DNA of 64,000 nucleotides from Maribacter cobaltidurans (lineage in GTDB: Bacteria > Bacteroidota > Bacteroidia > Flavobacteriales > Flavobacteriaceae): NCBI RefSeq assembly GCF_002269385.1, contig NZ_CP022957.1, positions 1,669,001 through 1,733,000 on the forward strand, written 5' to 3'. Below, piece by piece: positions 24,687 to 35,740 of this stretch; position 1 is the stretch's first letter, and each line of letters starts with the position of its first letter. The notes under the pieces were generated by a model. It was given only the letters and a program-made list of their open reading frames with translations, ran no database searches and was not told the DNA's origin. The translations under genes and the position numbers were made by a program.

Positions 24687-27600
24687 TTAAAAGCGAAGAG
24701 CCCCAATTCCTGATTCCCAAAGTGCCCTATTGTAGGCAGGTATATCCGTTTTAATCAATGCTTCTCCTCTAGACTTTAAAGGTATCCACTGTTGATCCAG
24801 TTCCTTTTTACGATCCAAATTTGATTTGTTTACCCTCGGAATGCTTCCACTAGTCTGATTCAATAGAAATAGATACTCTGCGGTAAACTTATTCGGGAAA
24901 TTTTCTACATCGTCATAGGCCTGTGACTTTCGTTGTACCATATCCTCGTCCCATGCCTTCATTTTATCCAAAAGTGCCTGTCCCTTGGCTTTTAAGGTTT
25001 CATCTTCCAAGCCTGCAAGTACTTCTTTTAGTTCTTTTTGTACTTTGAAAAGTGAATTGACCATGGTATGCATCTCAGTAATCTTTTGCTCCATTTCGCC
25101 CATCACCTCGTCATACTCCTCAAACTGCCCTGGTTTCATCTCAATGGTTGGAATGGCTTTGATTTCCCCTTGTGTGCTTACTGTTTCCCCCCCTACGGTA
25201 AGTTCTAAAGTATATTTGCCCGGGATAGCTTTATGCCCCCTAAAGCTCGCTTCTATATACACTCCAGGTATCCCTGGAACAATGGCATGGCCCATGTCCC
25301 AAACGAAACGGTTTAATCCTTGCTCTTTGGGCAGAACAGGTGCCGGAGGAGCTCCTCCTCCATTATGTGGTATATAGTCCTTGTCCTTCTCAGAACTAAA
25401 GCTTCGTATTAATTTACCCTTTGAATCCTTGATTTTCATAGTAACCTTGGTAGAATCCCCCAATTTGGGCAATTCATAATAAAGTACCATTCCATTGGCA
25501 GGGTTTACTCCTTCAAAAGCATCGGTTGCTTTTATGTCCTTGGAGTTTGCTGAAAGTGGACTTCCCCAAGACCCAGCATATCCAGGGCTCGGTTTTAAGA
25601 TCTTCAGACCTTTTTGGGAAGGTTCATATTGCGTCAATGCCCCTATGTTGTCCAATATCCAAAAAGAACGGCCAGAAGTTGCCACTATCAAATCTCCCCG
25701 ATGCACTTTTAAGTCTAACACAGGAGTTACTGGCAAGTTCAGTTGGAAAGGTTCCCAAGTTTTACCTCCGTTCCAAGAAATATACATGCCCTGTTCGGTC
25801 CCGGCATACAGCAGGTCCTTTTTCTTTTTGTCTTCCCTTACTACCCTGGTAAAGGCTCCATACGGAATCCCTGAACTAATATTGGTCCAAGTTTTACCAT
25901 AGTCGGTTGTTTTGTAAAGTGCAGGGGTGTAATCATTAAACTTGTATCGGGTTGTTGCGATATAGGCCGTGGCCGGATCATGAGGTGACACCTCAATCGC
26001 ATTGATCAAACATTCCTTTAGTCCTTTGGGCGTAACATTATCCCAAGTTTCTCCTCCGTTTTTAGTGATATGGACAAAGCCATCATCGCTCCCTGTCCAA
26101 AAAACACCTTTCTCATGCGGAGACTCTATCATATAAGCCAGTGTACCATAATTTTCGGCTCCAACAGCCTCATTGGTATAGGGTCCGCCGCCGTTTCCTT
26201 GCTTTTCATCAATGTCCCTCGTAAGATCGGGCGAAATTTCTTCCCACGTTACCCCCATGTCTCGAGTCCTAAGTACTAATTGAGCCCCATGATAATAGGT
26301 GCCAGGTTCGTGAATTGAGCCGATAATAGGAGCATTCCAATTATAGAGATATTTCATATTTCTGGCTTCACGCCCCAAATATTGAATAGGTGCGGCCATA
26401 ATATTGGTCGAACTTTTGGTATCCATATCCAATACTTCAATAGTTCCCAAGTAACTGCCTCCTAACACATATCTTGGATTATCCGGATCAAAGGCCAAAA
26501 AGGCACTTTCACCTCCCGCAGCATAGGTCCAATCCTGTTCCGATATTCCGCCTCTGCCCAGGGACAAACTCGCAATACGTACCGAGGTATTATCTTGCTG
26601 ACCGCCATAGATATTGTACGGAAACAAGTTATCCACACTAATTCTGTAGAACTGGGCCGTTGGCATATTATCCTGTGAGGACCAATTTTTTCCATAATCA
26701 AAAGTGATGGTTGCCCCTCCATCATCCGCTAAAACAATGTTTTTAGAATTCTCTGGATTAATCCACAGGTCGTGGGTATCACCATGGGGGACATCAATGG
26801 TTTCCCAAGTTTTGCCTCCATCCTCGGAACGGAACATCGAGGCACTCAAAACATATACCGTATCCTCGTCATTGGGGTCTGCAAACACTTCAATATAATA
26901 CCAGGCCCGTTGCACCAATCTATTGTCACCGCTGACCATGGACCAAGATTCACCCGCATCATTGGAGACAAAAAGTCCACCTTTATCCGCATTGGAATCA
27001 CTCTCTATTATCGCATATACTTTGTTGGAGTTGGCCGGACTCACCGCAATGGCCATTTTTCCCTTTTCTTCAGGAAGGCCTTTATGGATTTTTGTCCAGG
27101 TCTCGCCGGCATCGGTAGATTTATAAAGGCCACTGCCTACTCCACCGCTGATAACAATATTCGGTTTACGCTGATGTTCCCACATCGCAGCGTACATAAT
27201 TTCTGGGTAGTTGGCATCCATGGAAAGCTCGGCAGCTCCGGTCAAGTCATTAACGAAAAGGGTATTTTTCCAAGTCTTTCCTCCATCTGTCGATTTATAG
27301 ATGCCTCTTTCGGGATTACCTTCAAATAATGCTCCTTGAGCCGCCACGTAAACAATATCCGGATTGGTTGGATGAATGATAATTCTTGAAATATGTTGCG
27401 TTTTCTCCAAACCCAAATGATGCCAAGTTCTTCCTCCGTCGGTGGACTTATAAACCCCATCACCGTAGGAAGTCATTACACCCCTAGGGGCATGCTCACC
27501 CATTCCACAATAAAGAATATTGGGATTGGATTTAGAAACTGCAACGGCACCTACAGATCCTGTTTTAAAATATCCATCTGAAATATTCTCCCATTTTTGT

Positions 27601-27821
27601 CCTGCAGTCTCCGTTTTCCATAGTCCACCTCCAGTCGTACCCATATAATAGGTCATTGGATCGTTAACCACACCAGAAGCAGTGACCGACCTACCTCCAC
27701 GAAAAGGCCCAATATTCCGATAGTTCATCGGTTGGAAATAATCGTTGGCTGTTTGCGAAAAACCAACCAGCGTGGCGAACATAAACCCAAGAAAAAGCAA
27801 TAATTTATTCGGTTCCTTCAT
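24687..27821 (-). CDS. VPS10/BNR-propeller exported protein (glycosyl-hydrolase-like), copy 1
   Basis: A 1044-residue exported protein: signal peptide [17 protein letters not shown], then many sortilin/BNR repeats of the form S-x-D-x-G-x-T-W (for example [34 protein letters not shown]) to about residue 730, and a C-terminal part with an immunoglobulin-like strand region and a coiled-coil segment near 900-980. It is usually annotated as VPS10 or xyloglucanase-like glycosyl hydrolase, but no catalytic residues can be shown and a peptidase or binding role is equally possible. It lies 23 bp after a paralogue of identical length. Confidence 0.85.
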   Translation of the reverse strand: MKEPNKLLLFLGFMFATLVGFSQTANDYFQPMNYRNIGPFRGGRSVTASGVVNDPMTYYMGTTGGGLWKTETAGQKWENISDGYFKTGSVGAVAVSKSNPNILYCGMGEHAPRGVMTSYGDGVYKSTDGGRTWHHLGLEKTQHISRIIIHPTNPDIVYVAAQGALFEGNPERGIYKSTDGGKTWKNTLFVNDLTGAAELSMDANYPEIMYAAMWEHQRKPNIVISGGVGSGLYKSTDAGETWTKIHKGLPEEKGKMAIAVSPANSNKVYAIIESDSNADKGGLFVSNDAGESWSMVSGDNRLVQRAWYYIEVFADPNDEDTVYVLSASMFRSEDGGKTWETIDVPHGDTHDLWINPENSKNIVLADDGGATITFDYGKNWSSQDNMPTAQFYRISVDNLFPYNIYGGQQDNTSVRIASLSLGRGGISEQDWTYAAGGESAFLAFDPDNPRYVLGGSYLGTIEVLDMDTKSSTNIMAAPIQYLGREARNMKYLYNWNAPIIGSIHEPGTYYHGAQLVLRTRDMGVTWEEISPDLTRDIDEKQGNGGGPYTNEAVGAENYGTLAYMIESPHEKGVFWTGSDDGFVHITKNGGETWDNVTPKGLKECLINAIEVSPHDPATAYIATTRYKFNDYTPALYKTTDYGKTWTNISSGIPYGAFTRVVREDKKKKDLLYAGTEQGMYISWNGGKTWEPFQLNLPVTPVLDLKVHRGDLIVATSGRSFWILDNIGALTQYEPSQKGLKILKPSPGYAGSWGSPLSANSKDIKATDAFEGVNPANGMVLYYELPKLGDSTKVTMKIKDSKGKLIRSFSSEKDKDYIPHNGGGAPPAPVLPKEQGLNRFVWDMGHAIVPGIPGVYIEASFRGHKAIPGKYTLELTVGGETVSTQGEIKAIPTIEMKPGQFEEYDEVMGEMEQKITEMHTMVNSLFKVQKELKEVLAGLEDETLKAKGQALLDKMKAWDEDMVQRKSQAYDDVENFPNKFTAEYLFLLNQTSGSIPRVNKSNLDRKKELDQQWIPLKSRGEALIKTDIPAYNRALWESGIGALRF

Positions 27822-27844
27822 TTTGAATTATTTTAACTCCCTCA

Positions 27845-30800
27845 TTATTCAACAAACAAATAATTCAGTCCCAAGGCATTAAAAGAGGAATTAAACTCCT
27901 TAAGTTCGTTGGACATTACCGCATCAAACTTCTCCAACTCATCATTTATTTGAGCCGTAAGCTCATTTTTAACCTGAATATCCTGATCAGTTGGTGGGAA
28001 GTCATCAATAGCCACCAAACTATTCAGATGCCCTAATTTATTGGTCAATTTAATCGGGAAATTCAATGGGTCTTGCCTACTTCTGTTCTTAGTTTGATAT
28101 AGGGCCTTTTCTACTTCACCAAGACTTTCCTTCATTTTCTTGGCCTTTTCAATGAGCTCCTTAGTAGACTCATTGTCCGCATACTGTTTGGTAAATGCAT
28201 CCAATTGGGCCGTGACGTTTCTGATTTTTTCTATGGATTTATGGGCCTTATCAATGGTCGTATTGATATCGGTAATAAAATCGTACTGTTTTTGCATATC
28301 TGCAACGGATGCTTCTGCCCTTGGATCTGGAACAATTTTGAAGGTTTCGGTATTGGTATTCCCATTGACGTTCAGATGTACCTTATAGCTTCCTGGAACC
28401 GCCTTAGGACCATCTAAATTGGCCCACCAAAGAATCATTCCGTCCAATAATTTGGCTCCTTTGCCCCGAGTATCCCAAACAAAGGTATTTCCGCCTTTCT
28501 TTACCTCGAGTTTTTTATCCTTTTCCTTTGAAAAGTTATTGTATGTGGCCAAAGTATCGCCTGCCATGGAAATGTACGTTAGATGTACACTGTCCTTTTC
28601 ACTGAGATTTTTTAAGTAAAAATGGGTTACCACACCATTAGGATGGTTTTGACCTGAAGTTTTGGATGGCCTACTTGAAGCCCGTCCCTTTGTACGATAT
28701 GTTTCTTTTGGTTTGTAAAGAATATTTCCGGAAGTCTTCTTGTTCTCGTCCAACTGATGTAATACGGTTAAATCATCGATCATCCAAAGACTTCTACCTT
28801 GGGTGGCCACGATAAGATTATCATCCTTAATGGTCAAATCCGTTATTGGTACAATGGGCAAGTTCATTTGAAAGGAATTCCAATTGGCTCCATCATCAAA
28901 GGAAATATACATACCCGTTTCCGTTCCGGCATACAACAATCCCTTTCTTTTAGGGTCTTCCCGAACTACACGGGTAAAATGCTCAGCATCGATTCCATTG
29001 GTAATCTTGGTCCATGTTTGACCATAATCTGTCGTTTTATATAAATACGGTTGAAAATCACCCAATTTATATCGTGTAGCGGCCACATAACAAGTGCCTT
29101 CGTCAAAATAAGAAGGCTCTATACTGTTGATCATATTCCACTCCGGCATGTTGGCAGGGGTAACATTTTCCCATGTTTTGCCACCGTCCTTTGTAACATG
29201 AATTAAGCCGTCATCACTACCTACCCAAAGCAAGCCTTCCTTTAATGGGCTTTCGTTCGCCGTAAAGATGGTACAGTAGTATTCTACGCTGGTATTGTCC
29301 TGCGTGATGGGCCCACCACTGGAACCTAACTTGGTTGGGTCGTTCCTGGTAAGGTCGCCACTTAACACTTCCCAACTTTGACCTTCATTAGTGGTCATGT
29401 GTACATGGTTGGAAAAGGTATAAAGTTTATTGGGGTCATGCCTACTGAACAATATGGGGAAATTCCATTGAAATCGATATTTCATCGCCTCGGCACCGGC
29501 ACCCATAGGGTTGTCCGGCCATACATTTATCCCTCGGACCGTTCCTTTTTCATGGTTGACACGGGTTAGGAATCCGTCGTAACTACCTCCATATACAATA
29601 TCATCATTTTCAGGGTCTACTGCAATCCATGCGGATTCACCCCCTGCAGTTTCTTCCCAATCATCCTCTGTAATGGCAGAACCATCACTCCTGTGGTTCA
29701 CTCGCAAGGTAGAATTATCTTGTTGTGCCACATAAATACGATATGGAAAATGGTTGTCCGTGGTTACCCTATAATATTGAGCTGTTGGTTGATTGTAATA
29801 CGTACTCCAAGTTTCACCACCGTCATAGGAAATCTGGGCGCCTCCATCATCGCCAATAATCATCCGTTGCCCATCCTCAGGTGATATCCATAAATCATGA
29901 TGGTCTCCATGTGGAGCGTTGAACGACTTAAAGCTCTTACCTCCATCCGTAGATTTATGGTAGCTTACATTTAGTACATAAACTACGTCCTCATCTTGGG
30001 TATCTGCATACACGCGTGTATAGTACCAAGCACGTTGTCTTAAACTACGATCGCTATTGACAAGCGTCCATTTTTTTCCACCGTCCTCGGAACGGTATAG
30101 CCCGCCTTTTTCTTTATTTTCTACAATCGCCCAAACCCGCTCTGAATTTTTTGGAGAAACTGCTACGCCGATAATACCCAAAGTATCCGTTGGGAAACCC
30201 TCATTCTTGGAAATTTCCTTCCAAGTTTCGCCACTATCGGTACTTTTCCATAATGCAGAACCTTCTCCACCACTGCTCAAACTATAAGGTGTACGCTGTG
30301 CACGCCAAGTGGAAGCATATAAAATTCTTGGATTGTTGGGGTCGAATGTCAAATCGACTGCACCGGCCTGATCGTTTACAAAAAGTACTTGTTTCCAAGT
30401 TTTTCCTCCATCCGTACTTTTGTAGACACCTCTTTCCTTAGTGGGTTTGTATATATCTCCTAAAACTGCTGCATATACCGTATTATAATCCGTGGGGTGT
30501 ACCCTTATTCTTGGTACGTGCCTACTTTTTTCAAGCCCGGCCTTTTCCCATGTTTTACCGGCATCTACGGTCTTCCAAACTCCGTAACCCGATGAAACAT
30601 TACCTCGTAGAGTTTGTTCACCACCGCCAACATACATGACGTTAGGATCGCTCTGTGCAACCTCTACCGCGCCAATACTTCCGCCAAAGTATCCGTCAGA
30701 AATATTTTCCCAAGTTCGACCTCCGTCTAATGTTTTCCATACACCACCTCCGGTGGCCCCGAAATAATAAAGATTAGGTTCCCCCGGTACGCCGGTTACG

Positions 30801-30979
30801 GCTGCTGAACGGCCGCCCCTGAACGGGCCAATTTCTCGATAGTCCAGACTGGAATATAATTCCTCCGGATAGGTAACGGTAACACTTTTGGACTTGTTTC
30901 TTCGTTGTGCTTCCGCAGTATTAGTAAATAACAATAGCAAAAGGGCCATGAGGCCCATAAAGGAGTAGTTTGGTTTCAT
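27845..30979 (-). CDS. VPS10/BNR-propeller exported protein, copy 2
   Basis: A 1044-residue exported protein with signal LMALLLLLFTNTAEAQ and the same architecture as its downstream neighbour: a start of the form [17 protein letters not shown] (compare [17 protein letters not shown] in copy 1), BNR motifs such as [20 protein letters not shown] and SEDGGKKWTL, and a C-terminal helical region before a conserved FNALGLNYLF end. Equal length and collinear blocks show an old tandem duplication, now well diverged. It is the first gene of the pair and lies divergently from the S41 peptidase. Confidence 0.85.
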   Translation of the reverse strand: MKPNYSFMGLMALLLLLFTNTAEAQRRNKSKSVTVTYPEELYSSLDYREIGPFRGGRSAAVTGVPGEPNLYYFGATGGGVWKTLDGGRTWENISDGYFGGSIGAVEVAQSDPNVMYVGGGEQTLRGNVSSGYGVWKTVDAGKTWEKAGLEKSRHVPRIRVHPTDYNTVYAAVLGDIYKPTKERGVYKSTDGGKTWKQVLFVNDQAGAVDLTFDPNNPRILYASTWRAQRTPYSLSSGGEGSALWKSTDSGETWKEISKNEGFPTDTLGIIGVAVSPKNSERVWAIVENKEKGGLYRSEDGGKKWTLVNSDRSLRQRAWYYTRVYADTQDEDVVYVLNVSYHKSTDGGKSFKSFNAPHGDHHDLWISPEDGQRMIIGDDGGAQISYDGGETWSTYYNQPTAQYYRVTTDNHFPYRIYVAQQDNSTLRVNHRSDGSAITEDDWEETAGGESAWIAVDPENDDIVYGGSYDGFLTRVNHEKGTVRGINVWPDNPMGAGAEAMKYRFQWNFPILFSRHDPNKLYTFSNHVHMTTNEGQSWEVLSGDLTRNDPTKLGSSGGPITQDNTSVEYYCTIFTANESPLKEGLLWVGSDDGLIHVTKDGGKTWENVTPANMPEWNMINSIEPSYFDEGTCYVAATRYKLGDFQPYLYKTTDYGQTWTKITNGIDAEHFTRVVREDPKRKGLLYAGTETGMYISFDDGANWNSFQMNLPIVPITDLTIKDDNLIVATQGRSLWMIDDLTVLHQLDENKKTSGNILYKPKETYRTKGRASSRPSKTSGQNHPNGVVTHFYLKNLSEKDSVHLTYISMAGDTLATYNNFSKEKDKKLEVKKGGNTFVWDTRGKGAKLLDGMILWWANLDGPKAVPGSYKVHLNVNGNTNTETFKIVPDPRAEASVADMQKQYDFITDINTTIDKAHKSIEKIRNVTAQLDAFTKQYADNESTKELIEKAKKMKESLGEVEKALYQTKNRSRQDPLNFPIKLTNKLGHLNSLVAIDDFPPTDQDIQVKNELTAQINDELEKFDAVMSNELKEFNSSFNALGLNYLFVE

Positions 30980-31119
30980 TTTATATTCTTTGAATTAGTC
31001 GTCTCTAAATTTAGGAAAAAGGTTTTAAAGAACTCTTTAAAATTCAATTATTCAAGTGATAATTGCTAAATTGTCAATTATTCTACTTGTTCATTTTTAT
31101 TTTATTTCATCAATCACAT

Positions 31120-34100
31120 ATGAACCTTAAAATTTTAGCTCTTTTCGTTCTTGGATTTTCCTCTACTGCCATCACTGCCCAAGAATCCTATTTCTTGATG
31201 GACCCTACCCTGTCACCCGATGCAAAAACCATTGTATTTAGTTATGACTCCGATCTTTGGAGCGTACCATCGAGCGGCGGAACAGCAGTTCGTCTTACGG
31301 CCATGGACGGCAACGAAACCTTGCCCAGCATTTCCCCAGATGGCAAATGGCTGTCCTTTAGTGCGACTCCATACGGTAACAAAGACATCTTTTTAATGCC
31401 ATTGCAGGGAGGAAATATCCAGCAATTGACCTTTAACGATGCCGATGATGATATGGACAGCTGGTCTTGGGATTCTTCCAAACTATATTTCACCTCTTCC
31501 CGCTACAATCGATATTCTGGCTATGAGGTAAAAATAGACGGAGGTACTCCAAAACGTTTGTTCGACAACTATTTTAATACGGTTTCAAATATTGTAGTTC
31601 ACCCAAAGACCAATGAAATATTCTTCAACGAAAGTTGGGAAGGAAAGCTTTTTACACATAGAAAAAGATACAAAGGCGCCTATAATCCAGATATAAAATC
31701 CTATAACCCTAACTCCAAGGAATTTAATAAATACACGACCTACAACGGAAAGGATTTATGGGCTACAGCTGATGCCGAGGGCAACGTGTTTTTTGTTTCC
31801 GACGAGGCAAATGGGGAGTACAACTTATATAGACTTAACAATGGTGAAAAGGCGCAATTGACACAATTTGAAAGTAGTATTGGCAGGCCCCATGTTAGTG
31901 CCAATGGCAATCTTATTGTTTTTGTAAAAGATTATCAAATCCATAGTTATAATGTTGCCAACAAAACTTCCTCAAAAGTTCTAATTCAAATAAGCAATAA
32001 CAATACTTTGGAGAAGGCTCAAGATTTCAAGGTTCAGGGGGAAATAAGCAATTTTTCGGTTTCACCGGACAACAAAAAAATGGCTTTTGTTTCAAGGGGC
32101 GAACTATTTGTATCGGACGTCAAAGGAAAGTTCATTAAGCACATTCCCACTAAAATTGACGAACGTGTACTTGAAGTGGTTTGGCTTAAAGACAACAAAA
32201 CCCTTCTTTATAATCGCACGGATGATGGATATTTTAATTTGTTCACCATTGACGCGGAAGGTACTTCTACAGAAAAACAACATACCAAAGATTCAAGGAA
32301 CAATGTTAACATAGTCCTTGATCCTGATTTTAAGAAAGCCCTATATATTAGTGGTCGCGATGAACTGCGGTTACTTGATCTTTCCAATTTTAAAAGTGAG
32401 CTCCTTTTAAAGGATGAATTTTGGGCCCTATATGCCCCACAACCCTATTTTTCGCCAAATGGAAAGTACATTGTATATACTGCCATTCGGAATTTTGAGT
32501 CGGATGTTTTTGTCATACGTCTGTCCGATAAGAAAATCACCAACCTTACCAATACTGGGGTCACCGAAAATTCACCCATTTGGTCGCCGGACGGGAAATA
32601 TCTGTATATGGTATCCAACTTGGTAAAACCCTCATATCCTTACGGATTGGATGAATCACAGATTTACCAAATGCCTTTGGATAAATACGAAGATCCTTAT
32701 ACGACGGACAAGTTCCACGAAATGTTCAAGGAGGAAGAAAAAGAAAAGGAGGAAGAAAAAGACGATAAAAAGAAGGAGGACAAAGAAGACAAAAAGCCGA
32801 TTAGCATTACTATCAACGAAGAGAAGATCATGGAACGGATTAACGCTGTTAGTCCCTCTTTCGGAAGACAAAATAGTCCCTCAGTCATTAAAAAGGATGA
32901 TGCTACTCATGTCATTTATCTTAGTAATCACGATGAAGGAAAGACGAAACTTTGGAAGACCGTCATAGAACCTTTTAAAAAGAACAAGACCGAAAAAGTT
33001 TTGGACGACGAAATTCGAGGATATCAATTGGCAAATGCCAAGGACTCCTATTATTTACTAAGCAAAGGAAACTTGCATACATTTGACGTGGAAAAGAACA
33101 AGTCCGAAAAAATTGAGATGGACTACACTTTCCGTCGTAATCTCTCCAATGAATTCAGCCAAATGTTTTATGAAGCCTGGGCAGGATTTGAGGAAAATTT
33201 TTACGATGGCGATTTCCATGGTGAGGATTGGACCGCCCTACGAAAAAAGTATGAGCAATATTTGCCTTATTTAACCAATAGGGACCAACTAAGAGTATTG
33301 TTCAACGATATGCTGGGCGAACTGAATACTTCTCACTTTGGTTTTAGGTCCAGTGGAGACGAAGAGGATGTATTCTATACAACCAAATCCTTGGCGACAG
33401 GAATAGACTTTTCCAATGAAGACCCCTATGTGGTGGAGGCAATCATAACAGATGGTCCCGCAGATATTTCAGGGAAGAATATTAAAAAAGGTGATGTTTT
33501 GATATCGGTCAACGGCCAAAAAATAGATTCTAAAAAGAATAGGGAATTTTATTTTAATGAGCCTTCAATCGACTCCGAAATACAACTGGAATTTAAACGC
33601 GGGGACGAAAATATTTCCGTTAACCTACACCCTATAACTACCTCTTCACAAAGGAGTCTTCTTTATGACGAATGGGTAGACGATAACCAGAAATATGTCG
33701 ATTCTAAAAGCGACAAAAGAATTGCTTATATCCATATGAAGAATATGGGTGGTGGGGAGCTTGAAAATTTTAAAAGGGAAATGGTTTCCGAAACCAATCA
33801 GAGGGATGCCCTAGTCCTGGATCTACGCTATAATACAGGGGGAAATGTCCATGACGAAGTGCTTCAGTTACTATCCCAAAAACCCTATCTAAAATGGAAA
33901 TATAGGGATGGTGCCCTTGCACCGCAACCCAACTTTGCTCCGGCCGCAAAACCGATTATTCTATTGATGAACGAACAATCACTCAGTGATGCCGAAATGA
34001 CCGCAGCAGGATTTAAGGCCTTAAAACTTGGTAAAACCTTGGGAACGGAAACCTACCGCTGGATAATTTTTACCTCGGGCAAGAGTTTGGTCGATGGCTC

Positions 34101-34266
34101 CTTTTATCGCTTACCGGCATGGGGATGTTTCACCTTGGATGGAAAAAATTTGGAAAAAACAGGGGTTACACCGGACATTGCGGTACCCGAAACTTTTTTA
34201 GACCGCTTGAACGGGAACAAACCTCAACTCGACCGAGCGATACAGGAAATATTGAAGCAATTGTAA
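31120..34266 (+). CDS. Tricorn-like S41 peptidase, exported
   Basis: A 1048-residue exported peptidase. The ATG at 31120 opens the signal peptide (NLKILALFVLGFSSTAITAQ) and is preferred over an in-frame start at 31063. It has beta-propeller repeats (DPTLSPDAKTIVFSYDSDLW, SISPDGKWLSFSA, SPDNKKMAFVS) in the first 550 residues, a highly charged Lys/Glu linker (about 540-570), a PDZ domain (about 770-850) and the S41 core with LDLRYNTGGNVHDEV and the nucleophile region EQSLSDAEM (Ser956). Such proteins cut peptides into small pieces in the periplasm. The gene is divergent from the VPS10 pair. Confidence 0.9.
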   Translation: MNLKILALFVLGFSSTAITAQESYFLMDPTLSPDAKTIVFSYDSDLWSVPSSGGTAVRLTAMDGNETLPSISPDGKWLSFSATPYGNKDIFLMPLQGGNIQQLTFNDADDDMDSWSWDSSKLYFTSSRYNRYSGYEVKIDGGTPKRLFDNYFNTVSNIVVHPKTNEIFFNESWEGKLFTHRKRYKGAYNPDIKSYNPNSKEFNKYTTYNGKDLWATADAEGNVFFVSDEANGEYNLYRLNNGEKAQLTQFESSIGRPHVSANGNLIVFVKDYQIHSYNVANKTSSKVLIQISNNNTLEKAQDFKVQGEISNFSVSPDNKKMAFVSRGELFVSDVKGKFIKHIPTKIDERVLEVVWLKDNKTLLYNRTDDGYFNLFTIDAEGTSTEKQHTKDSRNNVNIVLDPDFKKALYISGRDELRLLDLSNFKSELLLKDEFWALYAPQPYFSPNGKYIVYTAIRNFESDVFVIRLSDKKITNLTNTGVTENSPIWSPDGKYLYMVSNLVKPSYPYGLDESQIYQMPLDKYEDPYTTDKFHEMFKEEEKEKEEEKDDKKKEDKEDKKPISITINEEKIMERINAVSPSFGRQNSPSVIKKDDATHVIYLSNHDEGKTKLWKTVIEPFKKNKTEKVLDDEIRGYQLANAKDSYYLLSKGNLHTFDVEKNKSEKIEMDYTFRRNLSNEFSQMFYEAWAGFEENFYDGDFHGEDWTALRKKYEQYLPYLTNRDQLRVLFNDMLGELNTSHFGFRSSGDEEDVFYTTKSLATGIDFSNEDPYVVEAIITDGPADISGKNIKKGDVLISVNGQKIDSKKNREFYFNEPSIDSEIQLEFKRGDENISVNLHPITTSSQRSLLYDEWVDDNQKYVDSKSDKRIAYIHMKNMGGGELENFKREMVSETNQRDALVLDLRYNTGGNVHDEVLQLLSQKPYLKWKYRDGALAPQPNFAPAAKPIILLMNEQSLSDAEMTAAGFKALKLGKTLGTETYRWIIFTSGKSLVDGSFYRLPAWGCFTLDGKNLEKTGVTPDIAVPETFLDRLNGNKPQLDRAIQEILKQL

Positions 34267-34289
34267 CTGTATGTTTTTGTGGCGTTAAT

Positions 34290-34322
34290 AAGTTACCTTT
34301 CATTTGAACATGTAACTTTTTA
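34290..34322 (+). terminator. Possible terminator after the S41 gene
   Basis: AAGTTAC (34290-34296) can pair with GTAACTT (34312-34318), followed by T residues. The loop is long (15 nt), so support is modest. Confidence 0.35.
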
Positions 34323-34341
34323 AGGGTGTCCTTTTTTTAAA

Positions 34342-35445
34342 TCAGTTTTCCAAAAACTCCAGGCAAACAGGGTTTGGCAGAGACATTTCCTCTAAAAATT
34401 CCAAAGTGCCTTGGTCTTCGTTTCTTTTAAAGACAACGATATTGTTACTCTTTTGATTGGCTACCAATAGAAATTTTCCTGAGGGATCAATGGTGAAATT
34501 ACGGGGCCAATCTCCCCGAACAGATTCACTTCCCACTAAGCTCAAACTTCCTGTTTTCTGGTCCACCTTAAAAATGACGATAGTCTGTTCTCCACGGTTT
34601 GAGCCGTACAAAAATTTACCATCTGACGATAAATGAATATCTGCACAGTAACTTTCACCATCAAAATCATCAGCAAGGGTAGCATGCGTCTCTATTTCTT
34701 GGTATTCATTGCCTACTTTTTCAAATACGGTAATGGTAGAATTCAATTCATTGATGACATACAGATACTTTCCATTTTGACCAAAAGTAAAATGCCTTGG
34801 CCCTGCTCCATCGGGTAAATCAACAGAGGCTTGTTCGTTTTGTAAATACTTACCATTTTCAGCTTTGTATCGCTTCACCGCATCTAATCCCAAATCAGCA
34901 ATAAACAAACCATCCTCGGTAAATTCGGCAGAATGAACATGTGAAGTCTTAACCGTGTCGAGACTTTTATGATCAATGATTTGTCGATTTTCTTTTAAAC
35001 TTCCCGAAGTATCCAAACCAAAAATAGTGGCGCTACCCCCGGTATAACTGGAAATGGCCAATTCTTTACCGTCATCCGAAACGGCAATATGACAGGGATG
35101 CGCCCCAACCGTTGCCATATCGCCCTTTTGGGTTAGCTTTCCATCTATGAGGTCATAAGCCAAAACGCCTCCAGAAGAATTCTCAAAACTATCCGTTTCC
35201 AAAACAGCATACAAGGTTTTATTGTCCGGGGAAAACTTTATATACGAAGGATTTTCAATCGTCGCTGCTAATTTTTTGTCCGTAAGTGCTCCTGTATTGG
35301 TGTTAAATTTTAATCGATAAATACCGTTACTTTCCCCATCGGTATATGTTCCTACATATAGGTTGTACATGTCATTTTCTGTATTAGTCTTACATCCTAT
35401 CAATATTATGCCCAAACCTATTGCGACAAATAGCCAATATTTCAT
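34342..35445 (-). CDS. Lactonase-family seven-bladed propeller lipoprotein
   Basis: A 367-residue lipoprotein (hydrophobic stretch and lipobox LIGC, residues about 15-18). The mature part is a seven-bladed propeller of the 6-phosphogluconolactonase-like family (PF10282): NLYVGTYTDGESNGIYRL, NPSYIKFSPDNKTLYAV, HPCHIAVSDDGKELAISSY, GPRHFTFGQNGKYLYV and WPRNFTIDPSGKFLLVAN are the repeats. The cytoplasmic lactonase role is unlikely because of the lipid anchor; hydrolysis of a lactone or a sugar-binding role in the envelope is more plausible. Confidence 0.85.
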   Translation of the reverse strand: MKYWLFVAIGLGIILIGCKTNTENDMYNLYVGTYTDGESNGIYRLKFNTNTGALTDKKLAATIENPSYIKFSPDNKTLYAVLETDSFENSSGGVLAYDLIDGKLTQKGDMATVGAHPCHIAVSDDGKELAISSYTGGSATIFGLDTSGSLKENRQIIDHKSLDTVKTSHVHSAEFTEDGLFIADLGLDAVKRYKAENGKYLQNEQASVDLPDGAGPRHFTFGQNGKYLYVINELNSTITVFEKVGNEYQEIETHATLADDFDGESYCADIHLSSDGKFLYGSNRGEQTIVIFKVDQKTGSLSLVGSESVRGDWPRNFTIDPSGKFLLVANQKSNNIVVFKRNEDQGTLEFLEEMSLPNPVCLEFLEN

Positions 35446-35505
35446 TACTATATAAGTTTTGTATAAATGTAGTCACTTCTTATGAATTGGGGCAAGCGGT
35501 GTTTT

Positions 35506-35637
35506 CTAAGAATCCGAATCATGTTCGCTATTCTTGTGCTTACGGTATTCCTTTGAAGACTTTTTTAAATCGATAATGACAATAATCAATGCAACTAACA
35601 ATATAATAGAAATCAAAGTCAACAAAACATATATCAT
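35506..35637 (-). CDS. Small single-pass membrane protein, 43 residues
   Basis: A short reading frame from an ATG at 35637 to a TAG at 35506-35508. It encodes a hydrophobic stretch of about 22 residues (VLLTLISIILLVALIIVIID) followed by a basic, then acidic tail (KKSSKEYRKH, EHDSDS). This is the usual layout of a single-span inner-membrane miniprotein. It lies between the MATE pump and the lactonase genes on the same strand. No family is recognised; confidence rests on the clean membrane-plus-charged-tail pattern. Confidence 0.55.
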   Translation of the reverse strand: MIYVLLTLISIILLVALIIVIIDLKKSSKEYRKHKNSEHDSDS

Positions 35638-35740
35638 GAAAAGGGGAATTTGTCTTGTATGACACAAAAAGTCACTTTAAGTCACCTTTTTGAAATCTTT
35701 ATTTGGAATATAATAATGTTAGGAAACAGGGAAGATATAC

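Noticed and set aside
24985..30441. Many plus-strand reading frames opposite the VPS10-like genes
   Set aside because: They are out-of-frame images of the repeated BNR motifs and show no independent signals.
32656..32888. Hydrophobic minus-strand reading frames opposite the S41 gene
   Set aside because: They are the complement of the Lys/Glu-rich linker of the peptidase, which yields Phe/Leu/Ser runs by codon composition alone.
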